Of a stretch of DNA of 64,000 nt, positions 40,970-50,477 are shown in pieces. The translations under genes and the position numbers were made by a program. The notes under the pieces are model-generated. The model was given only the letters and a program-made list of their open reading frames with translations, was not told where the DNA came from and searched no databases. Source of the DNA: Lineus longissimus. Taxonomy: Eukaryota; Nemertea; Pilidiophora; Heteronemertea; Lineidae. Where the stretch lies: contig NC_088325.1 of NCBI RefSeq assembly GCF_910592395.1, positions 5,797,501 through 5,861,500 of the forward strand. The letters are read 5' to 3'. Numbering within the stretch: position 1 is the first letter of the stretch; every line of letters starts with the position of its first letter.

Positions 40970-41265
40970 ATGAGTGATGTAGAAGAAATTACTACTAAAG
41001 ATAAGCCTAAGGATCCTAAAAAAGTAGCATGGGGGAAAAATTGGGTGAAATGAACAAGAACCGTAAAAAAATTAAAGCACTAGCGACGAGCGCAACGAGT
41101 GTGGAAGAGACGTCAACTCCTGGTACAACCTATTATTTTACACTCATTATTGGAGGAGTTGGTTTAGCAACCTATGTATGGTATTACACCAAACATTCTA
41201 AATCTGACGTGACTGAACAAGTGGAACAACCAAAGCCTAAGTCTAAACAACCATTAGAAATTTAA
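40970..41265 (+). CDS. Small single-pass membrane protein, frameshifted
   Basis: The ATG at 40970 (AATAATAAATGAG) opens 27 codons, MSDVEEITTKDKPKDPKKVA and onward, ending at TGA 41051. A second frame from 41029 continues through the palindromic repeat (ALATSATSV), a membrane helix (YYFTLIIGGVGLATYVWYY) and a charged tail to 41265. A one-base indel in the G5A5 homopolymer near 41031-41041 would explain the two frames. Short virion membrane proteins of this layout are common in Polintons. Confidence 0.65.
41077..41104. repeat. GC-rich palindromic repeat, copy 5 (in frame)
   Basis: GCACTAGCGACGAGCGCAAC with GAGTGTGG following; translated ALATSATSV, the same peptide as copy 2 in a different gene. 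Confidence 0.85.
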
Positions 41266-41384
41266 AAAATTTGTCATATATGGAACATACACACTTACTT
41301 GTTCAACGCACTTACTTGTTCAACGCACTTACTTGTTCACGTATGTTCCCTTCAATTTAAAAAAAAATTTTCCCTGTTAAATAA

Positions 41385-41624
41385 ATGGGCACTACTATTG
41401 ATCCAAAAAACATCGGAAATACGATCTATCACGCTGCTGTTTTAACAGCTTTAACTGTTGGCTATGGATTAGCTGCAAAGAAACTACTGAAGTCAAACAT
41501 TGGAGACCCAAGTAAACCAGACCTTATGGAAGCTGTTAAGCTCACTGGTGCAGTGACGCTTGCTATTATTACAAAAGGGTATCTTGAGAAAATTATGAGT
41601 CTACCAAAGGACATCACTAATTAA
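41385..41624 (+). CDS. Small hydrophobic Polinton protein (79 aa)
   Basis: An intact frame after GTTAAATAAATGGGC. It has two hydrophobic stretches (AAVLTALTVGYGLAAKKLL and AVKLTGAVTLAIITKGYL), so it is likely a membrane protein with two helices. It is flanked by structural genes. I do not recognise the family, but the position and start signal support expression. The 120 bases before it carry three CACTTACTTGTTCAACG-type repeats. Confidence 0.65.
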   Translation: MGTTIDPKNIGNTIYHAAVLTALTVGYGLAAKKLLKSNIGDPSKPDLMEAVKLTGAVTLAIITKGYLEKIMSLPKDITN

Positions 41625-41644
41625 CTGATTTTTCCCTATAATAA

Positions 41645-42040
41645 ATGGCTGGAATGATATTAACAACAATTTTTGGTGCTGTAGCTAATGCAACTGCTTT
41701 CGTTGGAGGTTCTGCTCTCTTTCATACATTTGATAAACAGAATGCTGCAGAAGAGCGTAAGCGTCATGACATAGCATTAGAAAAATTACAAAAACAATCT
41801 GCAGCACGGTCCCAGAATAGAATAAAACATCTAGACTTCCTTGCAGAACAACGTCAGAAAAAACATCAAGCAAAATCAGACATGTTAGATATGGAAGATT
41901 CTATCCGCTATTACGACAACATCCATCCTAAACCTACTTTAAACCATTTCTATACACCTAGTGAATCTCAGAAAAAGTATGAACAAATGTACATTGCAGG
42001 CAGTGTCGTGGGGTCTGCGGTTTTATCAAAATTTCTTTAA
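41645..42040 (+). CDS. Polinton 131-aa protein, N-terminal helix plus coiled coil
   Basis: An intact frame after TATAATAAATGGC. A glycine/alanine-rich hydrophobic start (LTTIFGAVANATAFVGGSAL) is followed by a long charged helical region (RKRHDIALEKLQKQSAARSQ, FLAEQRQKKHQAKSDML) and a short hydrophobic end (YIAGSVVGSAVLSKFL). This arrangement suits a membrane-associated virion component. No family was recognised. Confidence 0.7.
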   Translation: MAGMILTTIFGAVANATAFVGGSALFHTFDKQNAAEERKRHDIALEKLQKQSAARSQNRIKHLDFLAEQRQKKHQAKSDMLDMEDSIRYYDNIHPKPTLNHFYTPSESQKKYEQMYIAGSVVGSAVLSKFL

Positions 42041-42045
42041 AATAA

Positions 42046-43494
42046 ATGGACAATGACATGGTATTTGAGGGTGCGAAAGATACCTTAGGAGATGAAGATG
42101 GCATTCAAGATAATTTAGATCAACAAGCAGCGAATAATGTTACTCTTAGGAATGAATTGGCTGGAGAAGTACCAGGAGTTTATTCTCCTACTTTAGACAA
42201 AGCTGTTGATGACATTGTTGCAAAGACTAAATTTTTAGATAAATTTATGGAAAAAAATGGCTTTAAATTGAAGGGATCTATGAACGAACTGCGTAACAGA
42301 CTGACGATTGCGAAAAACAGGGATATATTTTTTCGCAAATCAAGCGGGGGGAGCATTAGGCTAACAATGGATAATAAAGAGCCTTATTAAGTTGCATCTG
42401 TAAAAGGAGGAACAGCAGAATTCGAAAAAAAATTTACGTCAATTAATGTGGGAAAAACTCCAATGCTTGAAAATGTGGGGGAAACAACAGGTAGAAGACA
42501 ATTGTTTCCCAAAGAAGGGGCAAGTTCTAGCTCACCTATTCCTCTGGAACCTAATGTTACCGATGTTATGCAACCTTCTGATACTCCTGATGGTTCTTAT
42601 ACTTCTGAAGACTCCAACCTTGTACAAGACACCAATCTTGATACTAATGAAACAAAGTTTGTCCATGTTGACCCTAATGATGTTGATGACATTCAAGATA
42701 CCACGTTGAATTCAAACGAACCTATAACAACAAAGAACTCTAAATTAGATGAGATCATTGACTATTTCAGAAGACAGTATAAATCGACTAAAGAAAGATA
42801 TAGTCAGACACGTGACAGAATAAAAGATAAAATAAACACATTGAGACAAAGTGATGACCTTGAAATGGCGCCTTTAATTGAGCATGAAGAACAAAATCTG
42901 GTAGAAATTGATGAAGCGGAATCAGATGAAGTGGCTAATTTGACTGAAAGAAGCAGGGAACATTTTAAACAATTAGCTGAAAATTTTCGGGATACAGTCA
43001 ATGATGCAAAAGAATCCTTAGGAGACCAACTAAGCGCTTTATTCAAATTGAAGGGCTTTAAACTTGCTACTATTGTTAGTGCAGTTATTTTAGCTTTATC
43101 TGCCATTGGTGCAAGTTTCGTGTATGGTATAGGCTCTTTAGTAAAATCAAGTGGACCTTCTAAGCCAGGACCTGGACCTGGACCTGGACCTGGTACACCC
43201 AGTAAACCTATAGGACCTAGTACACCTAGTCATCCTAATAAAATTACACAAGGTCTGTTAAAATTTAAACATTGGTTACTTTCCTTAGGTTCAAAAGCTC
43301 TAGCAGCACTCCCTGGAATTCTAGGAACCATTGTATCCACTATCTTAAAAGCAGCTGCAGGTGTGGTAGGATTTTTAGCGGAACATGTGATTATCGCTGT
43401 CGCTGTCACTATTTTAGTTGTGATTCAAGTTGTAGTGAATAATGCAGGAACGATCAAACATAGAGCAAAAAAAATTTCGACTAAAATAAAATGA
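42046..43494 (+). CDS. Large capsid-module membrane protein, split by TAA
   Basis: One frame runs from the ATG at 42046 (AAAATAAATGG) to 43494, interrupted only by TAA at 42388-42390, so a single nonsense codon divides a gene of 483 codons. The first part is acidic and helical. The second has a polar region, a membrane helix (ATIVSAVILALSAIGASFVY), a Pro-Gly repeat (KPGPGPGPGPGTPSKP), and two more hydrophobic segments before a basic end. The stop overlaps the next ATG (ATGA at 43491). A virion protein is likely; the family is not recognised. Confidence 0.75.
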
Positions 43495-44180
43495 ACCTAC
43501 GCTTCTATGGAACAAAGAGACAGTCCTTAAGGACAAGTATTAATCAGTATAAAACAGTTCGTGTCGCACATGCTATTATTCCTACAACTTATTTTAATAT
43601 TTCAAGGTTTGAGAAAAATAACTATTTACAATTTGCAGAGTTGGCCCCAAGTAATACTTTTAGAAATGAGGGTTCTGTTTATATTTCTGAGGGATTTTAT
43701 AGCATTGACTCTTATATCAAAGCGATACAACATGCGCTGAAGGAAGAAGGACATCAGAACAAGATGGTGATCACTTATTTGGAAAACGAAGGTAAAATTG
43801 TGATAAAAGTGAAGCCTCCTTTTATAGTGTGGATCCATAAGGAATTACGCACCTTATTGGGAATTAGGTTGGAAGATGCACGTATTATCAATGAAGTGAA
43901 AGGAGGAGACCCTTGTCAATTTTTACCCCATCAAGAATATCGTATTTGTTGTAATATTGTGGATGGGGGTAAAAATTTTTTAGATGGCGTTCCTTCTGAT
44001 ATTATTTCCACCTTTGTCGCGAAAGGAAAAAATTATGGGGATCTTGTGGAATACAGTTCGTTACAAAAAGTCAAGATTCAAGCTCAGGACTTTTCCTCTA
44101 TCGAAATTGACATCAAAAATCAGCACAATGAATCCATTGAATTTAGAACCCCGTGTAGCATAGATTTACTGTTAGAATAA
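43491..44180 (+). CDS. Polinton minor capsid (penton-like) protein
   Basis: An intact 229-codon gene that overlaps the previous stop by ATGA, with TAAAATAAAATG at the start. The beta-rich sequence (KTVRVAHAIIPTTYFNISRF, KMVITYLENEGKIVIKVKPP, a C-terminal SSIEIDIKNQHNESIEFRTP) and its position fit the single-jelly-roll minor capsid protein that occupies vertices in Polinton-type particles. The assignment rests on gene order and beta pattern rather than a diagnostic motif. Confidence 0.7.
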   Translation: MNLRFYGTKRQSLRTSINQYKTVRVAHAIIPTTYFNISRFEKNNYLQFAELAPSNTFRNEGSVYISEGFYSIDSYIKAIQHALKEEGHQNKMVITYLENEGKIVIKVKPPFIVWIHKELRTLLGIRLEDARIINEVKGGDPCQFLPHQEYRICCNIVDGGKNFLDGVPSDIISTFVAKGKNYGDLVEYSSLQKVKIQAQDFSSIEIDIKNQHNESIEFRTPCSIDLLLE

Positions 44181-44184
44181 AAGG

Positions 44185-44640
44185 ATGGATGTCTTAGATT
44201 CAATCCCCGAACATGATGAATTTCGCATTGAGCAGATTGAGCAGATCAAGTCAGACTTACAACAAAAAATTGGAAGACGACGTCAACTGTATAAAAATTA
44301 TAAAAAAATTTCAACTATCCTTCATTGGTTAGAAACTAGCTTTTTTATAGCAGGAGCAGGAATCGCTTCGATTGGCGCAGGCGGTGTTATTACCAATATT
44401 GTTACTTTACCTATCGCTGTTGTTTGTACTATGTTGGGCACAACAGGTAAAATTGTTGTTCCACAATTAAGGAAAAAAATGAACAAGCATAAAACAATCT
44501 GGATTCACACACAAGATCATTTAAACGATGTGAATAATTTACTCTCACGCGCGATTACGAATGAGCATATTTCTGCGAGTGAGTTTGACCTTATTATTCA
44601 GGCATATAAAAAAATTCACACTCGCAGAACTCGCCGCTAG
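44185..44640 (+). CDS. Polinton 151-aa membrane protein
   Basis: An intact frame starting 4 bases after the minor capsid stop. An amphipathic charged N-terminus (IEQIEQIKSDLQQKIGRRRQ) precedes one long glycine-rich hydrophobic hairpin (SFFIAGAGIASIGAGGVITN, IVTLPIAVVCTMLG) and a basic helical tail. Similar hairpin proteins near the penton gene occur in Polinton-like viruses. The last codons (HTRRTRR) are formed by a palindromic repeat (44617-44644), which supplies the stop. Confidence 0.7.
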   Translation: MDVLDSIPEHDEFRIEQIEQIKSDLQQKIGRRRQLYKNYKKISTILHWLETSFFIAGAGIASIGAGGVITNIVTLPIAVVCTMLGTTGKIVVPQLRKKMNKHKTIWIHTQDHLNDVNNLLSRAITNEHISASEFDLIIQAYKKIHTRRTRR

Positions 44641-44644
44641 CGCT
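44617..44644. repeat. GC-rich palindromic repeat, copy 6 (gene end)
   Basis: CACACTCGCAGAACTCGCCG with CTAGCGCT following; it encodes the last residues and stop of the 151-aa gene. A partial copy (CGTCGCTAGCGCT) is at 45001-45013, beside the end of the opposing gene. Confidence 0.8.
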
Positions 44645-45013
44645 TAAAGTTACAGAGAATCTGAAATAACTTGACTTTCATCGGTGATTAACTGTTTGGG
44701 CTATTTAAGCGAGTCAGACTAAAGTAATGATGTAACTTGTCGCTTTTAATTTTTATGCCTACAGAATAGGTATAAAAAATAAAAATGAATCAACATCGCG
44801 AACCAACTTACTTCTGATGAATTGAAGGTGTTAGCACAATGAAAGATAAATTTTAGCTTCTAGCATAATCCTCACTTGAGCGAAAATGATAGAAGCAGGG
44901 CTTATCACACCCATGAGAATTTTAAAATCATCATGGGGGCGTTCATTTATTATGGTAAAATTTTTTTATTAGATTCACGTATGTTCACGTTGTTCACGTA
45001 CGTCGCTAGCGCT
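44645..45013. other. Spacer with rearranged pieces of the end genes
   Basis: No complete gene. A segment at 44795-44840 joins a phrase of the right-end gene (GCGAACCAACTTACTTCTGA) to a phrase of the first gene (TGATGAATTGAAGGTGTTAG). A piece of the terminal repeat (TTTTTTTATTAGATTCACGT) recurs at 44961-44980. The region looks like recombination debris between the two ends. Confidence 0.6.
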
Positions 45014-45397
45014 TTATCCTTGCATCAAATTAAACGCATAGTACTTTTTACCTTTAGGTTGTCCTAACGATTTTATATAATTCAGGTTGGGGTTCGCTTC
45101 TAAATCTCGTTTGATCAACGATGTTCAAAAAGTTTTCAAGGGCTGCCGCTTTTTATATTTTAGAGTGAGAATTAGCGCTTCTCCGTGTTTGGTAATCTTC
45201 TGCTCTTTCCCTACAATCTTATACCATGTGTTTAAAGGAACTTCTTTCCATGTGATTAACTCTGATTGAGAGGGTTGAATTTTGGCATCTAATTCGCTTT
45301 CCGAAAGATAGCCTTCCTCTTCATCAGAAGTAAGTTGGTTCGCTTGGTTCGCTTGGTTTACTTGGTTTACTTGGTGTGAACGGTTGGATGTCTCCAT
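45014..45397 (-). CDS. Polinton right-end gene, OB-fold-like, with in-frame TGA
   Basis: Starts METSNRSH inside the right terminal repeat, sharing its first codons with the left-end gene, and then diverges (a QVNQANQANQ stretch, then an acidic segment). The body reads WKEVPLNTWYKIVGKEQKIT, HGEALILTLKYKKRQP, a strand pattern like small OB-fold ssDNA-binding proteins of DNA viruses. A TGA at 45125-45127 interrupts the frame, which continues (YIKSLGQPKGKKYYAFNLMQ) to TAA at 45014. A single nonsense codon therefore splits about 127 codons. Function is inferred. Confidence 0.6.
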
Positions 45398-46199
45398 TTT
45401 ATTAAAGGGTAAAATTTGTTTATTAGATTCACGTCTGCCCGACGTTTGTTCATAATTGTTTGACTTGAGATTATTTAGGAAAAGTTAGACAAGTTGTTGG
45501 GGTGGTTGTTGGCGTAAGCGAAGGAGGCGGTGTACGCGACTGTTAGACAAGTTAGACAAGTTAGACAAGTTAGACAAGTTAGACAAGTTAGACAAGTTGG
45601 ACAAGTTGGACAAGTTGGACAAGTTGGACAAGTTGGACAAGTTGGACAAGTTGGACAAGTTGTGGAGTTGTGGGGTTGTGGGGTTGTGGGGTTGTGGGGT
45701 TGTGCTGACTTTCTTTCCTTGTTCCCCAAATTTGGGGAATGAGTTTATGAGGATTTGACTGAATAAAAATGAATAATGTTTTGACTAGGATTTGACTGAA
45801 TAATTGTTTGACTAGGATTTGACTGAATAAAAATGAATAATGTTTTGACTAGGATTTGACTGAATAATTGTTTGACTAGGATTTGACTGAATAAAAATGA
45901 ATAATGTTTTGACTAGGATTTGACTGAATAATTGTTTGACTAGGATTTGACTGAATAAAAATGAATAATGTTTTGACTAGGATTTGACTGAATAATTGTT
46001 TGACTAGGATTTGACTGAATAAAAATGAATAATGTTTTGACTAGGATTTGACTGAATAATTGTTTGACTAGGATTTGACTGAATAAAAATGAATAATGTT
46101 TTGACTAGGATTTGACTGAATAATTGTTTGACTAGGATTTGACTGAATAAAAACCTAGTCAAAACCCAGGTGAGCTAGAACTGTCATTATTACACTACT
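45375..46199. repeat. Polinton right terminal inverted repeat
   Basis: Inverted match to 29498-30930. It includes about 13 units of the 9-bp minisatellite (45541-45662), a run of GTTGTGGGGT units, and the TCAAATCCTAGTCAAA subterminal repeats (45748-46160), ending CACTACT at 46199. Confidence 0.93.
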
Positions 46200-46205
46200 G
46201 TTAGT
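46200..46205. other. Target-site duplication, right (GTTAGT)
   Basis: Identical to 29492-29497 and directly after the terminal CACTACT. The stop codon of the next - strand gene of the old Polinton overlaps it, so the insertion fell in an intergenic spacer. Confidence 0.9.
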
Positions 46206-46569
46206 TAATCGGTGTGGCACTTTCTTTGGGCACAGAGGAGGGCTGGCCGCCACTTGGAGGGTCGTCTACCGGGAATTTTTCTCCCCGCACCGGCCGACAA
46301 ATGCAGCAGGTACTTTCAAAGGTCACGTTTTGCAGATTTGCATCCCCGTAGCCGTCCAATTGTTCTTGTTGTCTCCTCTTGGCGCCCTGCTCTCTGCCGC
46401 CTCGCTCCATCACGCCGCCGCTATTACTCGAGTTCTTGTTTTTTATGACTTTCCCTCCCGCACCGACGCCACCCTCCGCCCATTCTCGATGTTTTTGTAC
46501 ATTTGAGCTCGCTCCCACCGCAGACTTTAGTTTGCCATCCGCCGAAGCCGCCGCTGACGTTCTCCGCAA
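46206..46569 (-). pseudogene. Old Polinton small gene before the kinase-like gene
   Basis: A - strand frame of about 122 codons, rich in Gly, Ser and Arg (GGVMERGGREQGAKRRQQEQ), with a CCICRP motif near the C-terminus that might bind a metal, ending TPIN at the insertion site. An overlapping frame (46424-46729) has an acidic start, so a frameshift is likely. It is colinear with the polymerase upstream and the kinase-like gene on the other side of the young Polinton. Unrecognised. Confidence 0.4.
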
Positions 46570-46822
46570 GGCCTTTTTTGTTAAGTTTCTTGCCGTGGCT
46601 GAATGCGGCTACCGCTTGGTGCTTGGCGTTCGCCAATGTCACTTCTTCGTTGACTAACTCCTCGTCTGGCGCCTCATCGGAGTCGCTGACCAATTCGTCG
46701 TCGCCAACACTTCTTTCTTGTTGCCGCATTGATGGCCAATTTTTCTGCTTTGTTCACTTCTCTCCCTGCTGCCCGTATCTCCTGGGCTTTTTGGTTCATC
46801 AAGCCGGCCATGTACTCGATGT

Positions 46823-47053
46823 TTAAACTAACGCTCTTGCCACCGCCATAAAGTGAAACCAGGTGTTCCCCTGGAAGCGGGTGACGCTGACGTTCAGTCG
46901 CTGGCTTACCTCTACGAATACTCGAGTTCTAGGCTGTCGGGGCCACTGGCCCTGCTGACGTTGCTGTTGCTGCTGCGGGTATTGTCGCGACACTAACTGT
47001 CCAAATCCGCCCCCTCTTCTGTCGCCTCTTCCGCCATCCCCTCCTGACGCCAC
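46823..47053 (-). pseudogene. RGG-rich protein with PC4-like strand pattern
   Basis: The N-terminal part is Gly/Arg/Gln-rich (GDGGRGDRRGGGFGQL, then QQQQQRQQG). The C-terminal part reads RVFVEVSQRLNVSVTRFQGN followed by TWFHF, similar to the strand-strand-Phe-x-Gly pattern of PC4-type ssDNA-binding domains. It is next to the polymerase, which would suit a replication role. The end is lost to frame changes. The family call is tentative. Confidence 0.35.
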
Positions 47054-47175
47054 CGCTACTGTTAGTTGATGCGAGTACTTTTTTTCTTGATGCCTCGTGT
47101 TCTTTTCGCATTCGTTACTACTCTCCAGCCGCGAGTGCCCGTCACAGTTCCTTTTTTTTCCTTCTCGATTGTCGC

Positions 47176-47975
47176 CTAGTCATCCCCGCTGCCGTTGCTG
47201 TTATTTCTCAGGCGCACCTGAAGTCCCCATAGGCCAGTGTGCTCAGCCCGTCGTCGCAAATTCACCATTTTGTCATCCAGACAAGACACGCCTTTTTTCT
47301 TCACTTCGGCCGTGTATAATTCGTGCTTTTCAGATCTGATCGTCTTCAATTGACACGTGTGCGTTTGCTCGGGTGCGTACAGCGCCCGTTTGTAGTCGTC
47401 GTAGAACAATTTTCGCCACCGCGGTCTTCCCTATACTCATGGCTTTCACGATTCGTTTGCGTTCCAAAAATCGAAACGTGTAAATGTTGAGCCTTATGCC
47501 CACAAAGCCGGTGATCACTTGCTCCGGGTATTCCACTTTGAATGTGCCTTTCACCTTCTTGTTCAGTTCGCTGTACTACGGGTGTGTTTTGGACAGGTTC
47601 GAAAAGGTCTCGGCAAATACATCCAAAGGATTTCGCCCGAAACCAAGTAGGCCAGACTGTCCGTGTCCGTCACCAAGAGGCGACATTTATCCGGCCCTCC
47701 CAGCACAGGCAGCGTGTAATTGTAGTGGAAGCGGTACATGTGCAACTTGAAGAGTTCCAAGACTGTGAATCCCACCACCAGGGCATTTCGCATCTCGATC
47801 ACTGCGGGCCGCAGTTGAATGCCGATAAGCTACCAATCGTAGAACGTCACCGATTTGAAATTTGGTTTGGCCGTTTGTTCGAGAAACCGCTCCTCGTTGT
47901 GCTCCAATTTCATATTGATATATTTGCTCTTGTCCAAAAGCAGCTGCCCGTAAGTGCTGTTGAGCATCAGTTTCC
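47176..47975 (-). pseudogene. PolB: Old Polinton DNA polymerase B, C-terminal fragment
   Basis: The - strand pieces read LNSTYGQLLLDKSKY (motif B, NSxYG), then LHMYRFHYNYTLP and LLVTDTDSLAYLV (motif C, DTDS), then the C-terminal FVGIRLNIYTFRFLERKRIV, and finally KKGVSCLDDKMVNL, all in the order found in Polinton polymerases. A stop lies after VTFYDW and at least two frameshifts follow. The exonuclease domain and N-terminus are missing beyond 47975. This is the polymerase end of the same old element that continues at 29491. Confidence 0.82.
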
Positions 47976-48890
47976 TGAATATGAGATAGAAGAAATGAGA
48001 AATGAAAAAATGAGAAATGAGAAATGAGAAATGAGAATATGAGAAGGGAAATCCTTTAGGGGATAGGCCATATGTGGTGACCGAAGTTTTTTCTGTCGGT
48101 TCCTGCGGGTAACAGGCAGGAGGTGGGATGCGTTGGAATCCTTGATCAGGGTCAGTTTAGTAAGACCAGATAGGGGGTCGTTAGAAAGGTTTGGGCTGAG
48201 AAAGAAGGGAAAGAGAGAGAGATTGAGGGAAGATAGCGAAAGAATTGATGTGATAAATGGTTTTGTTGTTTAGTGAGAATATTCCAGTCGGAAAGGGTCA
48301 TTAAGAAGGGCCAGGTCAGCGGCACATCGAATGTATAGGCCAAAGATTGTAGATTTAGGCATTGAGTTGGTAAGAGGGGCGTGATATGTAGGTCAAGGTC
48401 GCAGGCTAGGATATAAGTCCAGTCGTTGGTTTTGGGCAGTTTGGTGCTGGAATATTTATTTCTTCAAGCAGTAACAAGATCTTCCACATAGTTTTTTGAG
48501 CTATTTGATAGTTGGGTAGGATTAGGCCTAGGTTAGGGCTGCAAGGGAATAATAGGGCGGGGCAGGCCAATGGTGTGGAAAATAAGGAGTATTGGGGATT
48601 AGTGGTCGTAAGACTAATTACGGCCAGCCCAGGTTTTTCGGGGAATTATGTATTGAGAGTTGGTCGAAGCAATGTCAGGGGAAATTGATTCAGGGGGCCC
48701 GGCTAGAGGAATGTTTGGGTAGTCGGTTCTTTGGTCGGGAGATTTTTCTTGGAAATATGGTCAGGTAAGAAGGCTTACAACAAATAGGTCAGGCCTTGGA
48801 CGTAGCTTGGTGGCTTAGTATGGGGTGAGATTAGTAGAGCCGGATTTTTTTGTCCAATGAGAGGACGGGAACGCGGTGAATGTCGGGAAT
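47976..48890. other. No gene seen; purine-rich spacer
   Basis: Starts with a GAGAAATGAGAAATGA-type simple repeat (47981-48040) and continues with GT- and AG-rich sequence. Frames are short and lack recognisable content. It may include the 5' part of the DIRS-like element that follows. Confidence 0.45.
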
Positions 48891-49286
48891 AGTTGACTAT
48901 TTTGGTTGAAAAGCAGAGTTGTCGCGAGTTCTGGATCACTTGCCAATTTTCGCTTCATCATGATGGAGTCCCTAGCATCAGGTTTGAGTTTGTCTGGGTC
49001 AAAGGTGTGGCTCAAGGATCGGCACTCATTGAAATGTCGGGATGTAGTGCCGGTGGTTCTAAGGCTGCAGTCGCTGGACGCCGACGACACGGCTCCGGAG
49101 GAGTAGGCCAGTATGTCAAGGAAGTACCCGATATCCACCTTCAGCGAGGTCGAGGTGGAGATGCAGTTCAAAACCATTACGGGTTACAGAATCATGGCGA
49201 GTCTTCGTTATTGTCGGGGTTGTTCGTAGTTAGCGGGGGGTGGGTTGTGTTGTTGGTGGGTGACAGCGTCGACGGCGCACCCCGTG

Positions 49287-49456
49287 CCGGTGTGGCGGGG
49301 ATAGTAGTCCTAGGGCTGATAGTCCGTGTAACAATAGCCCGCATTGCTAAATGTTTTGGTTAGGGTTAGCGGTACAATAGATCATGCTGCTTAATTGGTC
49401 AAATACAATGCTACCGGACTATGACTCCAGGGGGACTATATCCACTGTCACACCGG
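49287..49456. mobile_element. CCGGTGTG-ended MITE, copy 2
   Basis: A 170-bp unit beginning CCGGTGTGGCGGGGATAGTA and ending ATCCACTGTCACACCGG. Differs from the copy at 16655-16821 at only a few positions. It is inserted near the start of the DIRS-like gag region. Confidence 0.85.
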
Positions 49457-49534
49457 TCGTAGGAGCTTCTCGGATGACGGTTTTACTGGGCCACGCGGTG
49501 CCTATGGCTGAGGGTAGAGATTTTGGCATGGTAG

Positions 49535-50477
49535 TTGACTGAATGTTTCTTCTTTCTGTTGGCGATTATGGATATGGGACGGAAATCACCGTCTTTCGAG
49601 AACAAGAGGCTGGCCTTGCACTGCGCGGTCTTGACGGCAAACGAGGCGGGCGCCCCGGAGGGGCAGATGGAGACGAAAGCGGCAGAGAAGGACAAAGATA
49701 AAGCCACCAAGGGCAAGAGCAACGAAAAGGAAGGAAAGGAAGAAAAGACGGGGAAAAAGACAGCTAAAAGGGTAATTATGGTTGAGATACATTAGGTATT
49801 TTACTATTAGTGCCTAACTAGCGGGTCATGTTGAAATAAGGTTATTTTTGTTTCAATTTCCAGCCGGTTGTGGACACCGAGGAGGAGCAGGGGGAGACCG
49901 ATAGGATCGCAGTGGTGGAAAAGGAACTCAAAAGATTGAAGGAGTCTCACGGTGACGGGGGAGTTGACTACGCACTTAAGCAGGTGAGGACCCTTGCGTT
50001 GAGGTCGTCTACAGATAATGGCATTCTACTGGCGGCAATGGGGAATCTTCATGACGCCGCCGTCATTGCAGTCCATGCTGACGCACAACTTTCTAAGATG
50101 ACTCTAAAGGCGTGTAGGGAGAATGACGGGGTTTCCCCTGCACGGCCTGCTTACGAAACTGATCGGGGATGGCACTGCCAAAAAAGACACAGACAGCTAT
50201 TGAAGCGTGGCAGAAGTCTGCCAGAAAGGCAGAGAAGCTGAAGCTGGACAAAGGCGAGAAAACGAAAGCGACCAAAGGCGAAGTCGACAGGCCCTTCAAT
50301 GGTCCTTGGGGTAATAGCTACCGTCCACGAGGAGGTAGGGGAAACTTTAGGGGTGGAAGGGGCTTTGGAAGGGGAGTGTGTTTTATCTGTAAAGGTTCAG
50401 ATCATTTCATGAGCAGTTGTCCTAGCAATTCCTATCCGCGGCAGGGTGTTACTCCGAAAAAGGAAAGTGGAGACTGA
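49535..50477 (+). pseudogene. DIRS/Ngaro-like Gag with a probable intron
   Basis: The first part is a Lys/Glu-rich protein (ENKRLALHCAVLTANEAGAP, then EKDKDKATKGKSNEKEG) up to 49771. A GTAATT donor at 49772 and a TTTCAATTTCCAG acceptor ending at 49863 flank 92 bases, and both sides are in phase 0, continuing PVVDTEEEQGETDRIAVVEK. After a frame break near 50150 the C-terminal part (50169-50477) has RGGRGNFRGGRGFGRG and a CCHC zinc knuckle (CFICKGSDHFMSSC). RGG plus zinc knuckle indicates a nucleic-acid-binding Gag-type protein. It is decayed. Confidence 0.7.

Larger units (their letters stand above)
29498..46199 (+). mobile_element. Complete Polinton/Maverick element, 16.7 kb
   Basis: Bounded by terminal inverted repeats starting 5'-AG and by a perfect 6-bp target duplication. 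It encodes a family B DNA polymerase, rve integrase, double-jelly-roll major capsid protein, packaging ATPase and penton-like minor capsid protein, the defining Polinton set. It is AT-rich and inserted between two genes of an older, GC-rich Polinton. The inner 110 bases of the two terminal repeats differ by about one base, so the insertion is recent. Five genes each carry a single lesion, which suggests this copy is defective. No adenain-type protease was recognised. Confidence 0.95.

Noticed and set aside
48815-49177. 120-codon - strand frame
   Set aside because: Opposite the probable 5' part of the DIRS-like element; no recognisable content.
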